Origin: Coleophoma eucalyptorum
Lineage: Eukaryota > Ascomycota > Leotiomycetes > Helotiales > Dermateaceae
Reading direction: 5' to 3'
NCBI GenBank assembly: GCA_026120035.1
Contig: JALRME010000001.1
Location: 3,547,909-3,611,908 of the forward strand
Length of the DNA stretch: 64,000 nucleotides
A program made the position numbers and the translations under genes. Position 1 is the stretch's first letter. Each line of letters starts with the position of its first letter. The notes under the pieces were generated by a model. It was not told the origin of the DNA. It ran no database searches and saw nothing but the letters and a program-made list of their open reading frames with translations. Of the stretch, positions 1-12,157 are shown one piece after another.

Positions 1-317
1 GCTGGCATCATCTCTCTAGGTATTAACTGTTGGTGCAGGAAGGTCTACTCGTATTGAGTTCCGAAACACCAACAGGTACGAGATTCTTAAAACCGAAATC
101 ATCCGAAGGTTCGCTAGACCTAGCAATTCTTTATGCCAAGATTGCCTGATTAGGAAAATGAACCATAACTAGCTATGAACTCTATACCTTCTAATTTGTA
201 AGGCATTCTTGATAAGCCAACAGCCTACTCAGAACACTGTGCTATTTACCTATCTCTGAAACACTTGCAAGGAATTACTTTTTCCCCTAAGAAATCACAT
301 CATATACAAAGCAGGTG

Positions 318-1002
318 TACGAGCAAAGATCCTTCGGATATTACACTAATCCCTTGAACAAGACTAGAAGGATTCACATGATATCTCCGAAGTGACATTC
401 CGCCTATCTCCGAAAGTAGTGCTTGGCTTCTAAGCTCTTATGCATATTATAATGTAAGAAAATATAATTTAGCAGTAGATTAATGCATCATTTAATGTTG
501 GTTTCCGTATATTGCAACGTAAGAATTGACGATATGTCAACATGTGTTTTGGTACTTTGGTTCATAGATGATGTTTAGAAGAGAGTGTGACGGAGGGAGG
601 CATATTAGCTCCCTCGCCAAGGATGAGGTGACATGTGACTAGGTCGCGTTATTACCTAAAAATTATGTTTCGACATTTAAAGACATAGAGTACTTTGTGA
701 TTTCCAAGAGAATACGTGCGTCAACAAAAAACACGCACACGAGCAAAGATTCTACGGATATTACATCGGATCCTTGAACGTGGCTAGAAAGATTAGCCAG
801 ATATGCTTTTCTGAAGCAACATATAACAATTCTCCGAACGTAGCTGTTATTTTATGTTGGGTAATGTAAGAATCGACTTGTAAGACAACAGGCGTAAAAA
901 TGGTTCATAGATGATGTTTACAAGAGGGTGTGAGGGAGGAAGGGATAAATACCTCCCTCGCTAAGAATACTGAGACATGTGACTAGGTCTCGTGATTGAC
1001 CT
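318..1002. repeat. Diverged two-copy tandem repeat
   Basis: Two related copies, about 318-658 and 739-1002. Both begin with the same run around the words gagcaaagat and cggatattac. Both end in a matching block containing ggttcatagatgatgttta and acatgtgactaggt. The offset between copies is 420 bases at the start and 344 at the end, so about 76 bases were gained or lost. Many differences are transitions, as expected of old repeats exposed to RIP. No coding potential is seen. It may be a remnant of a longer repetitive element running off the left edge. Confidence 0.6.
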
Positions 1003-1534
1003 GATCATATACCGACAGTAAGCTTTTCATGTGTATAATTTGAAAACTTCTCGGCATCGGCATTGAACAAAGAAGTAAGCTACATACAATTGAGAGGAGC
1101 CGGTATTTTCTTTATGTATTTTTGAAAGTGGGAGTGCAGGAATAAGGCTTGACGGGCTCCATATTATTTGTTCATAATGTAGGCTCTCCCTTTCAAGTGG
1201 AAGTGATATTAAGGAAATAGCAAGAAATAGCAAGCCTAGCGAGGTATCTTTAAGGTAACTTCTGATTGCCTTGGCACTCTAGCGATTTTAAGTTCGATAT
1301 CTTTGGATCGTCTTTTGATCTTTTGACTTTGGCTTCCTTCCCCACCTAACCCCTTTAAAGCACGCTCCTTGTAGGTGGTTGCATTCACTAATTAGGCGAG
1401 CGACAAGGCCTCAATGCCGTCCTTTCGCCAAACATCTTTCCCCTTACCAAACCAAGATTTGAATGTATCGATTTCCAAGAACAGAATTTCGTCATCGATG
1501 CCTTGTGGGAAAGGAGAATGAAATTGAGAGCGCT

Positions 1535-1740
1535 ATGGTATTATTTGTGGGTTATCTAGCAATTATTCTTACTTTTCTTGTGCTCGCAATCTTGAAAAAT
1601 CGCGTGACCCGTCGGTTAGCAAGCTCGAAAGTACGCGCGGCGGGCTGCTAATCTTGTAGCTTCTCCGCAACGCTTTGTCTCGGAGCCGGATTGTGCGGGC
1701 CAATCTGATTACGCACTCCTTGTAATAGCATTAAACTCCT
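1535..1740 (+). pseudogene. Possible fragment of a cytochrome P450 N-terminus
   Basis: From about 1535 the plus strand reads a hydrophobic anchor of roughly 20 residues (VLFVGYLAIILTFLVLAIL), then a basic stretch ending near RAAGC and a stop. A shifted frame continues with SPQRFV. A membrane anchor, basic linker and Gly-Cys followed by a proline/arginine element resembles the start of alkane-hydroxylating fungal P450s. Nothing downstream resembles the rest of a P450. This is a weak call; it may equally be chance. Confidence 0.2.
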
Positions 1741-2425
1741 AAAGCTTTTCTAGAATTCTAACCTACTTTCCACTGTGCTTCGTTAAATGATTCTGTACTG
1801 GGAGTTCATCCATAATACTGAATTTACCATGTGGATTAATAGACCATTCATGGTTTCATTGTTTCATCCGAGCGGACTACGTCAACAAGTACGAAACATG
1901 TTTATATCTACCTTATCATCAAGCAATTGCAAAATGACTATTTTTAAGCATATGCATATCGCTACCCAAAGTAGACTTGGGAGTGGAACTTTATCTATCA
2001 TAATGGCGAAGATAGGTCTCGGAATCAGGGGAAGTAGGCTCTGCGGCTCTTCTGCTGCGCTGTTTTGTTTCTCTCTCTGCCTCAAGGCCAGGGCACAAAG
2101 CAAGAAAACTAGCTGTTATGCCAAACAAAACAAGGATTGGATTTCTCTATTCTTCACGCATCCACACCGGGGACCAGTACTCGTGGATGTTTCTGACGCA
2201 TCAGCATCAAATTTCCTATGTCTCTTAATTACAGAAGGTTTCGTCTGGTTGTGGACTTGGTGTTGACGAGAGAGTCGAGGAACCAAAGTAGGTGTAACAT
2301 AAATACAATACAGTGAGGTCGAATTTTCTCATCATCTCTACAATCGAGAACAGTTGAACAGTTTGGTCATTCTTTCCTTCAATATTCACCTTTTTTGGTT
2401 TACTTCTCTCATTAACACTCTCATT
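1741..2425. other. Intergenic, upstream of the tyrosinase gene
   Basis: No convincing gene. The open frame at 1787-2266 has no recognisable motif. A TATA-like stretch (cataaatacaata) near 2296-2310 lies about 120 bases before the tyrosinase start and may be its core promoter. Confidence 0.4.
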
Positions 2426-3632
2426 ATGCTTTTCTCAAGCCCTACTATCGCTGCTATCCTTGTGGCCACTTCTGTCGTTTCAGCAGCTCCTCACACTAAG
2501 CGTGCAAATTCTTCTTGCACGAATATCACCCAACGTAAAGCTTGGTATGCTCCGTCTCGCAAAATCTCCGGCTTCGTTGTTGAATTAATATAAAGTTTCC
2601 AGGCACACGCTTACTGATAGCGAGAAGAAAGCTTATATTGATGCTGAGCTCTGCCTTTTCAATTCTCCTGCTAAACAAGGATATCCCGGAGCACAAAACA
2701 GATATGATGACATTCAATTCTCTCATATTAACTCTACCAATGTCGTTCACGATGTAGGAGGGTTCCTCCCTTGGCATAGATACTACATGTATGCCCATGA
2801 ATATCTTCTCAAGAATGAATGTGGTTACAATGGAACACAGCCGTAAGTTACAGTACATCCGTTAACAAACCACCAAGTCTTCTGACACAGCTAGATACTG
2901 GGACGAGCAATACGACGCCATAAACTACGCATCAAATGTCACCGCATCACCTATCTTCGACGCCACAACCGGTTTTGGAGGTGATGGAACTGGAAATGAC
3001 AGTTGTATTGCCGATGGACCATTTGCAAATATTACCCTTCATCTTGGTCCTATCTATGAAGTGACAGACCATTGCATCAGTCGATCTGTCTCCCAATCAA
3101 GTCTTCAATGGGCTAATCAGACATACCTCGATGAATGTTATGCTGCCGAGAATTATTCTGTTGCTTACCCACTTTTCTCGAGCCACCCACATACTGCTGG
3201 CCATGCTACTGTCGGTGGTGTTTTGTTAGATGTTACTGCATCTCCAGGAGGTAAACCTTCCTTGTTTATACTTATTTCTCCTCAATCTATAGATTGTTAA
3301 TGATTCCCATTATAGACCCAATTTTCTTCCTTCACCATACCAACCTCGATCGTCTCTGGTGGAACTGGCAATCTATGAAACTCCCCGAGCGTTACTACGA
3401 CATGACTGGAGCGAACGTGCCTACTGCAGAGTATATTGAGTCAATGGAAATCTACAACGTCACTGATTCTTGGTTGAATTACGATGGAGACTTCAACTCT
3501 AGTATGACCACTCTTAACCATACTTTGAGCTTGGTTGGCATACTGCCCAACGTTACTGTTGGTGATGTTATGGATATTCAAGGTGGCTTGTTGTGCTATG
3601 AGTATATTCAGGATTCTGGTATTGAGGAGTAG
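2426..3632 (+). CDS. Secreted tyrosinase (type-3 copper oxidase)
   Basis: Oxidises phenols to quinones, probably outside the cell or in the secretory pathway. Four exons: 2426-2544, 2603-2842, 2895-3250 and 3316-3632, giving about 343 residues. The start is the ATG directly before a hydrophobic signal peptide ending in VSAAP; upstream in-frame codons are not needed. The CuA site shows the three histidines in QFSH, VVHDVGG and FLPWHRYY. The CuB site shows HPHTAGH and FFLHHTNLDRLWW. Many N-x-S/T sites suggest glycosylation. All six copper ligands appear present, so it should be active. The size fits the short fungal secreted tyrosinases rather than the long mushroom enzymes. It stands alone, with no obvious partner gene beside it. 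Confidence 0.9.
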
Positions 3633-4408
3633 AAGCATTCGAAAAATGAAAGCGATTACCTGATGAGCATTTGAAATGGAGTTTGAATGGGGGATAAAGT
3701 TTCCCTCTTCTTTTCTTTTTCAAATTTATTGATTTTTTGTTGTATGGAGAGGTAGCTGGTAGCTATAGAGGTATGTAGTCAGAATACACTACTATATATA
3801 GCAAGGACAAGGAGGATTACCATTTCATCTGTTACTTAAACCCGAGTTCATCCTATACTGTCTTTTTTTCTCCTCCATTCAACTTCTATTTACTATTCTT
3901 GCGCACATGTATTCGATTATGCTCTCACTCAAATATTCTAGAGGCCTCAAAGTGGAGAAGGAAGTTCAGCCTTGACTGCATTGACTTCCGTTCTTCTTTT
4001 TATTCACTTTGCCTTGCACGCCTCAATCTAAGTCTTCCGTAAGCGCCTATATCTTGTAAACTTTTATACCTCTTACATTGAATTAGATCAATATAAATAA
4101 TAGAACTATAAGCTAACGATATTTCCTAACTATGTAAATTCTATCGTAGCTTATTGACATTCCATATACACCCAAGTCGTAAAGATAGATGGGCCAGGAC
4201 TTTCAAGCAAAGACATGCCTTCGGGCTCTCTTGCTATTATCATTTTACCTTAAACAACATACCTACCACCTATTCTCCTGATCTGCAAATTGAGTATTTT
4301 TATTCGAGCAGCAAACAGACAAATTCTAAAACTTTATTGTTTTTACTTGGTAGTAGATTTATTTGATACTGTTATATCATACAGCTGCAATAAGAAAATT
4401 TAAATTGC
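3633..4408. other. Intergenic, convergent 3' ends
   Basis: Space between the end of the tyrosinase gene and the 3' end of the NRPS-like gene. It is T-rich after the tyrosinase stop, as expected of a 3' untranslated region. No gene or RNA is recognised. Confidence 0.5.
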
Positions 4409-7400
4409 TTAGACACCCCTCACAATCAAAGCTTCATTCAACGCCTTCTGGAAACACTCCACATTTTCATCACCCTGCATGATATTCAAATGGTTTCCGA
4501 TACACTTGTAATAATTGACCTTGGTGCGACTATGCACATCCCACTCACCGATCATCTTGTTGCGCCAATTTTCTTCGGTCGTGTTCAGCGCTTCCATGGG
4601 AGGGACCCAAAAGACATCGTATTTGTCAACCGTACCGTGGGGAATGTAGTTCTTGAATATGGCACGCATAGACCAGTCTACGCGGGCTCGTTGGATGAGA
4701 CCAGGGAGGGTGAGGTCAAAGGGGACGAGGATTTGTTCTCCAAACTTGGCAACAAGAGCGCGATAGAGATCCTCGAAATGGGTCTGATAATTGTTAGTTG
4801 GTAATAATTGGTGGTTGAAATTGCATTTCTTACATTCTCATCATGTTCATCGTTGAATTCCTTCATCTGCTCCACTGTAATGACGCCAAGTTGTGGTAAT
4901 ACATCGTTCAAGATCTGGCGGAAATCTTCTAGGACGCGCAGGTTGCGGAGATCTGGAGGGTTGTCGATACCGGCTAAGAATAGCACCTCTTCACCTTCTG
5001 CTTCTAGTCGTTTAGCCATTTCGAAGGATATGGCCCCCCCCAGGCAGAAGCCTAGGAGTGCATATGGGCCATGAGGTTGATACCTTCGGATGCCTTCAAT
5101 GTAACAGCTTCAAAAACAATCAGCAACGAAGAATCGGTTTATAAGGTTTAAGGTTAACATACGTGACCATCTCATCAAGATCTTCAAACCAGCCATCATC
5201 TTTGTGCAGGCCTTTGGCTCGAATAGCATACAACGGGCGGTCGGGCAAGAATTTAAGAATTGTTAACCAGCAAAGAACCTCTCCCGAACCAGGGTGTAGC
5301 AAGAAGATAGGCATTTTAGAACCTGTCGTGGCAAGTGGTACAACTGGCTCATAAACAGGAGGTACAGTACCGATTGACAACAATTTGTCTTCAAGCTCTT
5401 TGATTGTACTGCCCTGCAAAAGAACAGACATTGGGATGATATCCTCCATTTTGAACGATGACTCAAGACGTTTCTTAATGCGCATGTATCCAAGACTATC
5501 GATACCGAGTTGTGAAATAGCAGATTCAGAATTAAGGGATGATGATTCGCAACTAGTCTCTTCTGAAATGATGGTAGCAATTGTCTTTTGCATTGCTGTT
5601 GGCATAGCTGTTGGCGATGCATCTTTCTCGGCAAGGAACTCCCCGTTGTCACTGTCTGGGGTTGTGAGGCCGTTGATACTTTTGGCACCGCTAATGCTAT
5701 TGATAGCTTTAATACCATTGGTCTTCTTTCCTTCGACACTGGTATTTGGTGTGGGCTCCTTGCTATGAAAGTCAATTTTGAATTGATGGAAATCTCCATC
5801 CAAATATCGCTTCTTTAGCTTGGCTCTGGACAACTTGCCTAGCGTCGACTTTGGAAGCAATTCAGGTTTCAATGCCACAATATCTATCGGAGCTTTGCGA
5901 CAAAACTTAATCACAGATTTCTCAATTCCAAGAAGAGTCTTGCGCAGCTCTGAGGGTTGGCTAAGCGCGTTTTGAGGAGCGAACAGAATGACAATGCCCT
6001 CAGTGTTGGTCTTATCATCCCAGGTGCCGAATGATGCGGTGTAGGTTGGAAGAACACCCTGCGGTTGATCGATTTCGATGCAATTCTCAAGTTCAAACGA
6101 AGAGTAGTTGTTGCCATTGATGATGATAACTTCTTTGGAACGGCCAACAATGTTCAAGTTGCCTTCGTTATCAATCGTACCAAGGTCACCAGTATGGAAC
6201 CAGCCGTCGTCCGTCATGGACTCCTTTGTGGCAATCTCATTATTGTGGTAGCGCTTCAGCACAATATCGCCCTTGAGCTCGATGGAGCCAGAAGTGTTAG
6301 GAGGAACTTCGACACCCTTTTCATCGACAAGTCGCATCTTGATGCAGCCAGGAAGATGCTTGCCTACTGAAGCGAAGAAGTTGTCATTCTTCAAGTCGTA
6401 TTCAGGTGCTTCTGTATTGTAAAATGCAGCAGAACAAGTCTTTTATGATTAGCAATGTAAAAGGAAATTCAAGATTCGACTAACCTCACTGAGACCATAC
6501 GCGATCTTGATAGAATTCTTCTTGGCACCATGTCTTGTTAAGATCTTATTTGCAGCCTCAATATTTGAAGTCCGATTCGCTTCACCACCACACATAAGCA
6601 CACCTAGATTGCTGAAGTCAAGGAACGGAACAGTCTTCTGTGCTTCAAATGCTTTGGCAGCCATGGCAAGAAAGAAACTTGGAGCAAAAGCGTAGCCAAT
6701 CTGCTGTGTGCCAATGATGTTAAAGAAATTGGCTGGCTCGTTGACAATATCGGACGTTGCTGCATGATATTGATCTGATCCTACATACATGGAACATAGA
6801 TGCATCTCACAAAAGTGTGCCGAATGGTCAAATGCTAGGAAGTCAATCAGCAACCGAAGCTTAACTGGCCAAGAAGAAACCTACAGATCCAGCTGAAAAA
6901 CCTTGTGTCTGTCGTATGACTATGAAAAGTAACCTTGGCTTGGATGGAAGAGATTAATTGCGAATGCGTGAACCTGTTAATTACGGTCAGCAAGATGCTG
7001 ACTTCTCGCAGTCAACCGCAAAAGTACTGTACTGTAGAACTCCTAGCAGTAATATGTAATGTATGAACACAGGTGAGACCTACTCGACGGCTTTGGCATG
7101 CCCAGTGCTACCAGATGTAAATAATAGGACTGCCAAACTATTTACATCAATCTCATCGTCAGAAAGGCTATGGCTGCTGTCAGGTTCGGAACCACCAATA
7201 GCAAGATCCCGTGTTGTCCGGATCTTAAAGCCTGGTATCTTCTGGAAGTTGACAGCTAGTGCAGATGTGGTGACGACCGCTGGACCTCCGAAAATGTCAC
7301 AGACATTCTGAAGCTGGCCATTAAGCGTGGTTGGTTCTGATGACAATGGACTAAGGATTGCCGGTACACCACCAGCGGCGATAATGGACCAACACCAAAT

Positions 7401-7701
7401 GATGTTCTCCGAGTGAGATTCAAAATAAGTAACTACTACATTGCCCCCTGTAATCACACCATCATGACTAAGACGGTGTCCTTTTTCCTGTTACTGTATC
7501 AGTCTTATAACGCTAGTATTTGGAGTAAAATCATACCTGTGCCTCACGATGAAGTTCAGCATAGGTGATCTTGTTTCGTCGTCCATTGATATCATCATGA
7601 ACGAAGATACCCTTGTTGGGATATTGCTGAGCTGCTCGGCAGAGTAATCCCCACAGTGTAGATGGCTCTGTTTTCATATTGGGATTGGATAGGTAGTTCA
7701 T
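4409..7701 (-). CDS. NRPS-like A-T-TE enzyme with a cysteine thioesterase
   Basis: About 970 residues in seven exons. The adenylation domain comes first: LLFTSGSTG, then YGLSET (split by an intron at 6440-6484), TGDLG, and PKSTLGKLS near its end. A carrier domain follows with LGIDSLGYM, the serine for phosphopantetheine. A thioesterase ends the protein: PIFLLHPGSG and GFCLGG, where cysteine replaces the usual serine nucleophile of GxSxG. There is no condensation domain, so it activates one carboxylic acid and then hydrolyses, dimerises or transfers it. In known fungal A-T-TE enzymes the substrate is often an aryl or alpha-keto acid; here it cannot be read. The start ATG at 7701 gives a normal A-domain N-terminus (LWGLLCRAAQQYP). 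It is divergent from the reductase gene at 9639. Confidence 0.88.
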
Positions 7702-9638
7702 TTGTTGCAAAGAAAATGCTGAAGATTATGGACTGGAATTTAGGGCCGACGACCTTATGCTCTTTAAAGGATATGACCTTCCTTAATGGCTGCCTTAGGA
7801 GTTGTCTATAGACTCGGCAAAAGTTGCTGCTTCTTACGAGGAAGTTGATCAACAGGGCTGTAACTCCCTTAGAAGATGGCGTGTGACGAATGCACATGAT
7901 GCAATTTGGGACTTTGCAGGTATTAGCGTGAGAAATGTTTGCGCATCAATGTTCTCCTATCCCTTCCATCAGTTCTCCCATGTGAATATTTATTATTTAG
8001 GCAAAGGTTCGTTTGAGATCTACCACTCTGGTAATGCATATCCGGAACGGAGCTTCCTGTATCCTGTAACATAGGGTTAATCTAGAATTCTTGGTTTGTT
8101 GATCGACACAAGAAGTTTGTTTTCGTCTAGTTTAACGTGCCTCGATGAAACTTCACCCTTTATTCGGATCATCGGATCAGCGGACGCTCCCGTGCGCTAG
8201 CAACGCAAAGGGCTGGCTGCACTTACGTAGATAGTAGACCATAGAAGCTTTCCTCGAGAGTCAGTATTGGGCCAGGTATCTATCTCTCTGCTTCTTTTAA
8301 TATGCTCGCTTCCCTTAACACTATTAAATTATGGGTCACAAATCATAATTATGACGAGCTTTAAGTGCATGAATCATTAGCGTAAACCCCTCTCCTATCT
8401 TATCTTTGAAGGCGAGAAGGGAGGAGCTCAAGACATCAGACCTATCATATTTATTTTCATTGATAACACATGCTTAATATGCACGCTATCGGTGCATGGT
8501 GGTAGTACAGATAACTAATGATGCGTGCAGGAAATATATTAAGGTTTGCTGAAAGGGCCATAATGTTTGATAAGAGGTACATCCATATTCCATCCCATAT
8601 TCCGTACTACTTCTACCGGGAGGACCTAATTTAGACGACATCTATCACAGCTACGAGATGACCCGGAATAATCCACTTCCACTATCCGATGACTGATGAT
8701 AATCACTTGTCAGAAGAACGTCATCTCAAGCCATTACGTACCAACCCTCTTATGATCAGTCACTAATGATGAAATGGTGATTGAGCCATGGTCTATTAGC
8801 AAGGAGACCTTGGCTCTTTCAACGCAAGTACAAAATGTGTTTCCTATAGGCAATTAAAATTGGTTAGAACAGACGGAGCGAATGGCAAATCCGTGATTGA
8901 AGGTAGGTTTGCCCACCACGCCGTCACTGTTTTATTTACTTCGGTCCAAGATGGCGTTAATTGTAACTGGCCTAAGAAAATGACCAACTGTATCAATTGA
9001 AACACCGCATCGTCATAAAAGCAGTACCACCAAGGCTGGATGAGTCATTCTTGTCAAAGTGACAGATACTCAGGCATTTTTACCAGAGTGATAGATATTC
9101 AAGTGGCCTGACGTTGGTTTAAGGAACTGGTGATAGAGCTAGCCCCTGGTCTGATATGATTATGAGTAGCATTCCAAAATGAACTCAAATCAATCAATAC
9201 ACGAAAGCGATTCCAACCAAATTATTGTGCTTCTTCGTTCTCATCCCTATTCACTTGTAGTGAAACTATTAGACCGATTCATGAAACAAATGTAAGCAGC
9301 TAGGTTTGATGATCTACGAACCATTGAGCAGTAACTTGAATGAACTGCAGCAGTGGTTTAGTCCTACTCTCAATTTACCGAGAGACTCAGATAAACACAA
9401 CATCTCGATCTCTACTGTCTCAATATTGGTTAAATACTCCCTTGTGCAAGATCAGACTGATAACTCTGTCATAGTTGATACATTAGATTGACTATGATAC
9501 GTAATGCTACTTAAAGCAAAGTACTTTGGTATCCCCCCAACAATAATAATTGACCCTCAGGAAATACGCTTTGGGTTATAACACTGATCACTGATTAACT
9601 TTTTACCTTCCAAAAAATACTTTCAAAGCTTCAACAAT
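7702..9638. promoter_or_regulatory. Long divergent intergenic region
   Basis: A 1.9-kb region between the minus-strand NRPS-like gene and the plus-strand reductase gene, so it must hold both promoters. No gene is recognised. A small direct repeat lies near 9057-9104, where two related words (agtgacagatactcag and agtgatagatattcaa) differ only by transitions. Confidence 0.4.
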
Positions 9639-10794
9639 ATGAACAAGAAACCATTGAATGTGCTCGTGTATGGAGCTGGAGGTTTGTGAAGATATTCCTT
9701 CATTGTACAAGCTAACAAATATGTACATAGCTGTTGGTGCAACATTCGGTTGGCGTGTAGCACAAAACTCCCACGTTCAAGTTACAACTGTATGCCGATC
9801 AAACTATAATGTCGTATCCAGCAATGGATTTAAAATGCAGAGTCGTATCTGGGGTAATGGCCACTTCAGACCACATCGAGTGGTGAAAACAGTCGACGCT
9901 GTCCGCGATATATCATTTGATTACGTTGTATGTGCCAACAAGATCGTTTATTCAACAGACCAATCTTTCACCAACGACATTCGTTCGGCTGTCAAACCAG
10001 GGACGACACTCGTAGCAACGCAAAATGGAGTCTCTGTCGAACCCATGCTGGCTGCAGCCTTCCCAAAAAATATCGTTCTTTCGTCTATTTGCTATGTTAG
10101 CTGTGTTCAAGATATCCCTGGGGTGGTTAGACAAGTTGCAGCCATCAAGCCGTATGCTTTCCATATTGGCTCATACTCTTCCAACCCACAATCGATAAAG
10201 AGTTTGGAACAACTAACGCATCTGGAACCTGCGTTTGAGATATCAAACAATGTAACAGCAGAGCGTTGGATCAAACTGATCTTCAATGGTTCATGGAATC
10301 CTGTTGCTGCTATATATAGGATGACCACAGACCAGGTCTACAAAACTCCACGAGCCTTAAAGCATGTTGAAGATCTTGCTGGAGAGATCTGTGCGGTAGC
10401 AAGGGCAGTCCGAAGTGATATACCATTGTCAACTCCAGACACCACCACCAACTGTGCACGGAATCAACCGCCAATTACACTATCGATGCTCCAAGATGTA
10501 CGAGCAGGTCGTCCCATTGAGGTTGAAGCATTATGTGGTAGGTGAAAGCTCTAAAATCCTCAGCACTTACTGATGATCGTTCATCCAGGCAGCATTCTTC
10601 GCCAAGCAGAACAGTTCGGCATCTCTACACCTACATTACGTTCAACCTACCAGATGCTCCTTGTGATCAATGAAAATATCAGGGCAAATGTACCACATCA
10701 AATTGAGCTGAGCATTCCTAGCCACATGGAAGATTCTCCAGCATGGTCGCTGGACGGCTTTAGATCGATGTCTAAGTTGAGTCTTCCCGTATAA
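9639..10794 (+). CDS. Ketopantoate reductase-like NAD(P)H oxidoreductase
   Basis: About 351 residues in three exons: 9639-9681, 9731-10537 and 10589-10794. The N-terminus reads NVLVYGAGAVGATFGW, a Rossmann nucleotide-binding motif completed across the first intron. The second half has ERWIKLIFNGSWNP, matching the conserved lysine-asparagine region of the ApbA/PanE C-terminal helical domain. The family reduces 2-keto acids to 2-hydroxy acids. Copies inside fungal metabolite clusters are usually not pantothenate enzymes. It is next to an NRPS-like enzyme of a type that often uses keto acids, so reduction of a keto-acid precursor or product is a reasonable guess. The exact substrate cannot be read. 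Confidence 0.8.
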
Positions 10795-12157
10795 TTTGAA
10801 TTTAGATTAGTAATAAAAAGAAAAAAGACATTAATAAAAAAGAAATGTCGTTTATTGCTAAACTCTCCGTGTAATTGCCTAAACTTATAACTTGATCCAT
10901 TTTCGCTTTATTTTTTGTCTGGAGGAACTTTAACCCGTCGTGCCTGTGCCCATTACTCTTCTATTTGAATTGTAATTTGCTAAATAGCTGCTAACCACTG
11001 GAGAGCTGTACTTTGTGTGTGTAGCAGTGGTAGTGTTGGTAGCAGTCGTAGCAAATGCTTATTCAAACTCGGCCCCCTCCTCGACTACTAGCCCTATAGC
11101 CTTTGCGCTGTAGTCAAACCCTATAATTACTGCGTCCACGCAGACAGGACCCGCTGCAAGAATTTTTCCGTCGCACAGCCCGGACTCGTACTAACAGGCA
11201 TGTATAATGACGATTGATTGCAATCCTCAACCATGTGTCAGATGAGAAGGAAATGACGTGGTATCATGGAAGACTTCCCCGCGTAAGTGTAACTTGCGCT
11301 CAAAAGCGTTCTTAATCACACCTCCGGGACCTGCATGAATATATTGCGCCCGTAAAGCTTTTCGGGGAGGGAAGTAGGCAGTCGTTAAGGTTAATTTTGC
11401 CAATGTGGGACTTCGAGGCCAGACGGCGTATCGCTCAGCATGCCCCACCAAGGCTAACTTGGCTCTATACAGGCTCCTGGCTGAAACTATATTATTAGCT
11501 TTTTCTAAATGGAGGGGTATAATCTTGACTTCACTTCGGCGTTCGTATTTCATCGGCTCACTATCACCCTCGGGATAAAAAGTGCTTCAAAGACTTTCGC
11601 CACAGGTAATCCCGATTTGCTCAGATCTATATCTTACGTTTAATGTTAGGCGGAATTTACCTTCTTACTTGAATAAGCATTGGTCTACCAAAATGTATAA
11701 GTCGCTGGAATTCTACTGCCTCGCAACAACCAAGAGACGCTAACTTCATAAGTGCCATCTCAAAGCTTGACATCCGATTATCTTTTAAAATTTATCTATC
11801 CATATGTTGGGTTAAGACCAGTCTCTTTTACCGGTTATTTACAAGGTTCATTTCACTTTAACCCTATAGATGCCTCGCTCCGAGCATGTTCTAAGTAAGC
11901 TTACGTCTTTGCAACCATACAGCTTGGCGCCTCGAATTATATAGTGGTATATCCATTATAGGCTAAATACTTGTGGCTTTAATATAGCTAGCTACTTCCA
12001 GAGTCTGCGTCAGAAATCATGCTATAAATTATAACTTAGATTTGGCGTTCCTCACATATACCTTTCTATTACCATAAGCTGGAAAGTAGTCACCCAGACG
12101 TTAAGTTTACAAATTATTTCTTCTCCGTATTACACACCCAAAGTACCAGACCTGAGC
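10795..12157. other. Intergenic region, no gene recognised
   Basis: 1.36 kb between the reductase and the decayed acyltransferase. A 108-codon minus-strand open frame at 11227-11553 has no family motif. The sequence after about 11600 is AT-rich. Nothing further is seen. Confidence 0.4.

Noticed and set aside
1787..2266. 159-codon plus-strand open frame before the tyrosinase
   Set aside because: Low-complexity composition, no domain, and an overlapping frame on the other strand; not supported as a gene.
6440..6484. Apparent loss of the A-domain motif after YGLSE in the NRPS-like gene
   Set aside because: An intron with ordinary GT..AG borders removes the break and gives YGLSETCSA, the expected family sequence.
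11227..11553. 108-codon minus-strand open frame
   Set aside because: No motif, no neighbouring exons and no family resemblance; likely chance.
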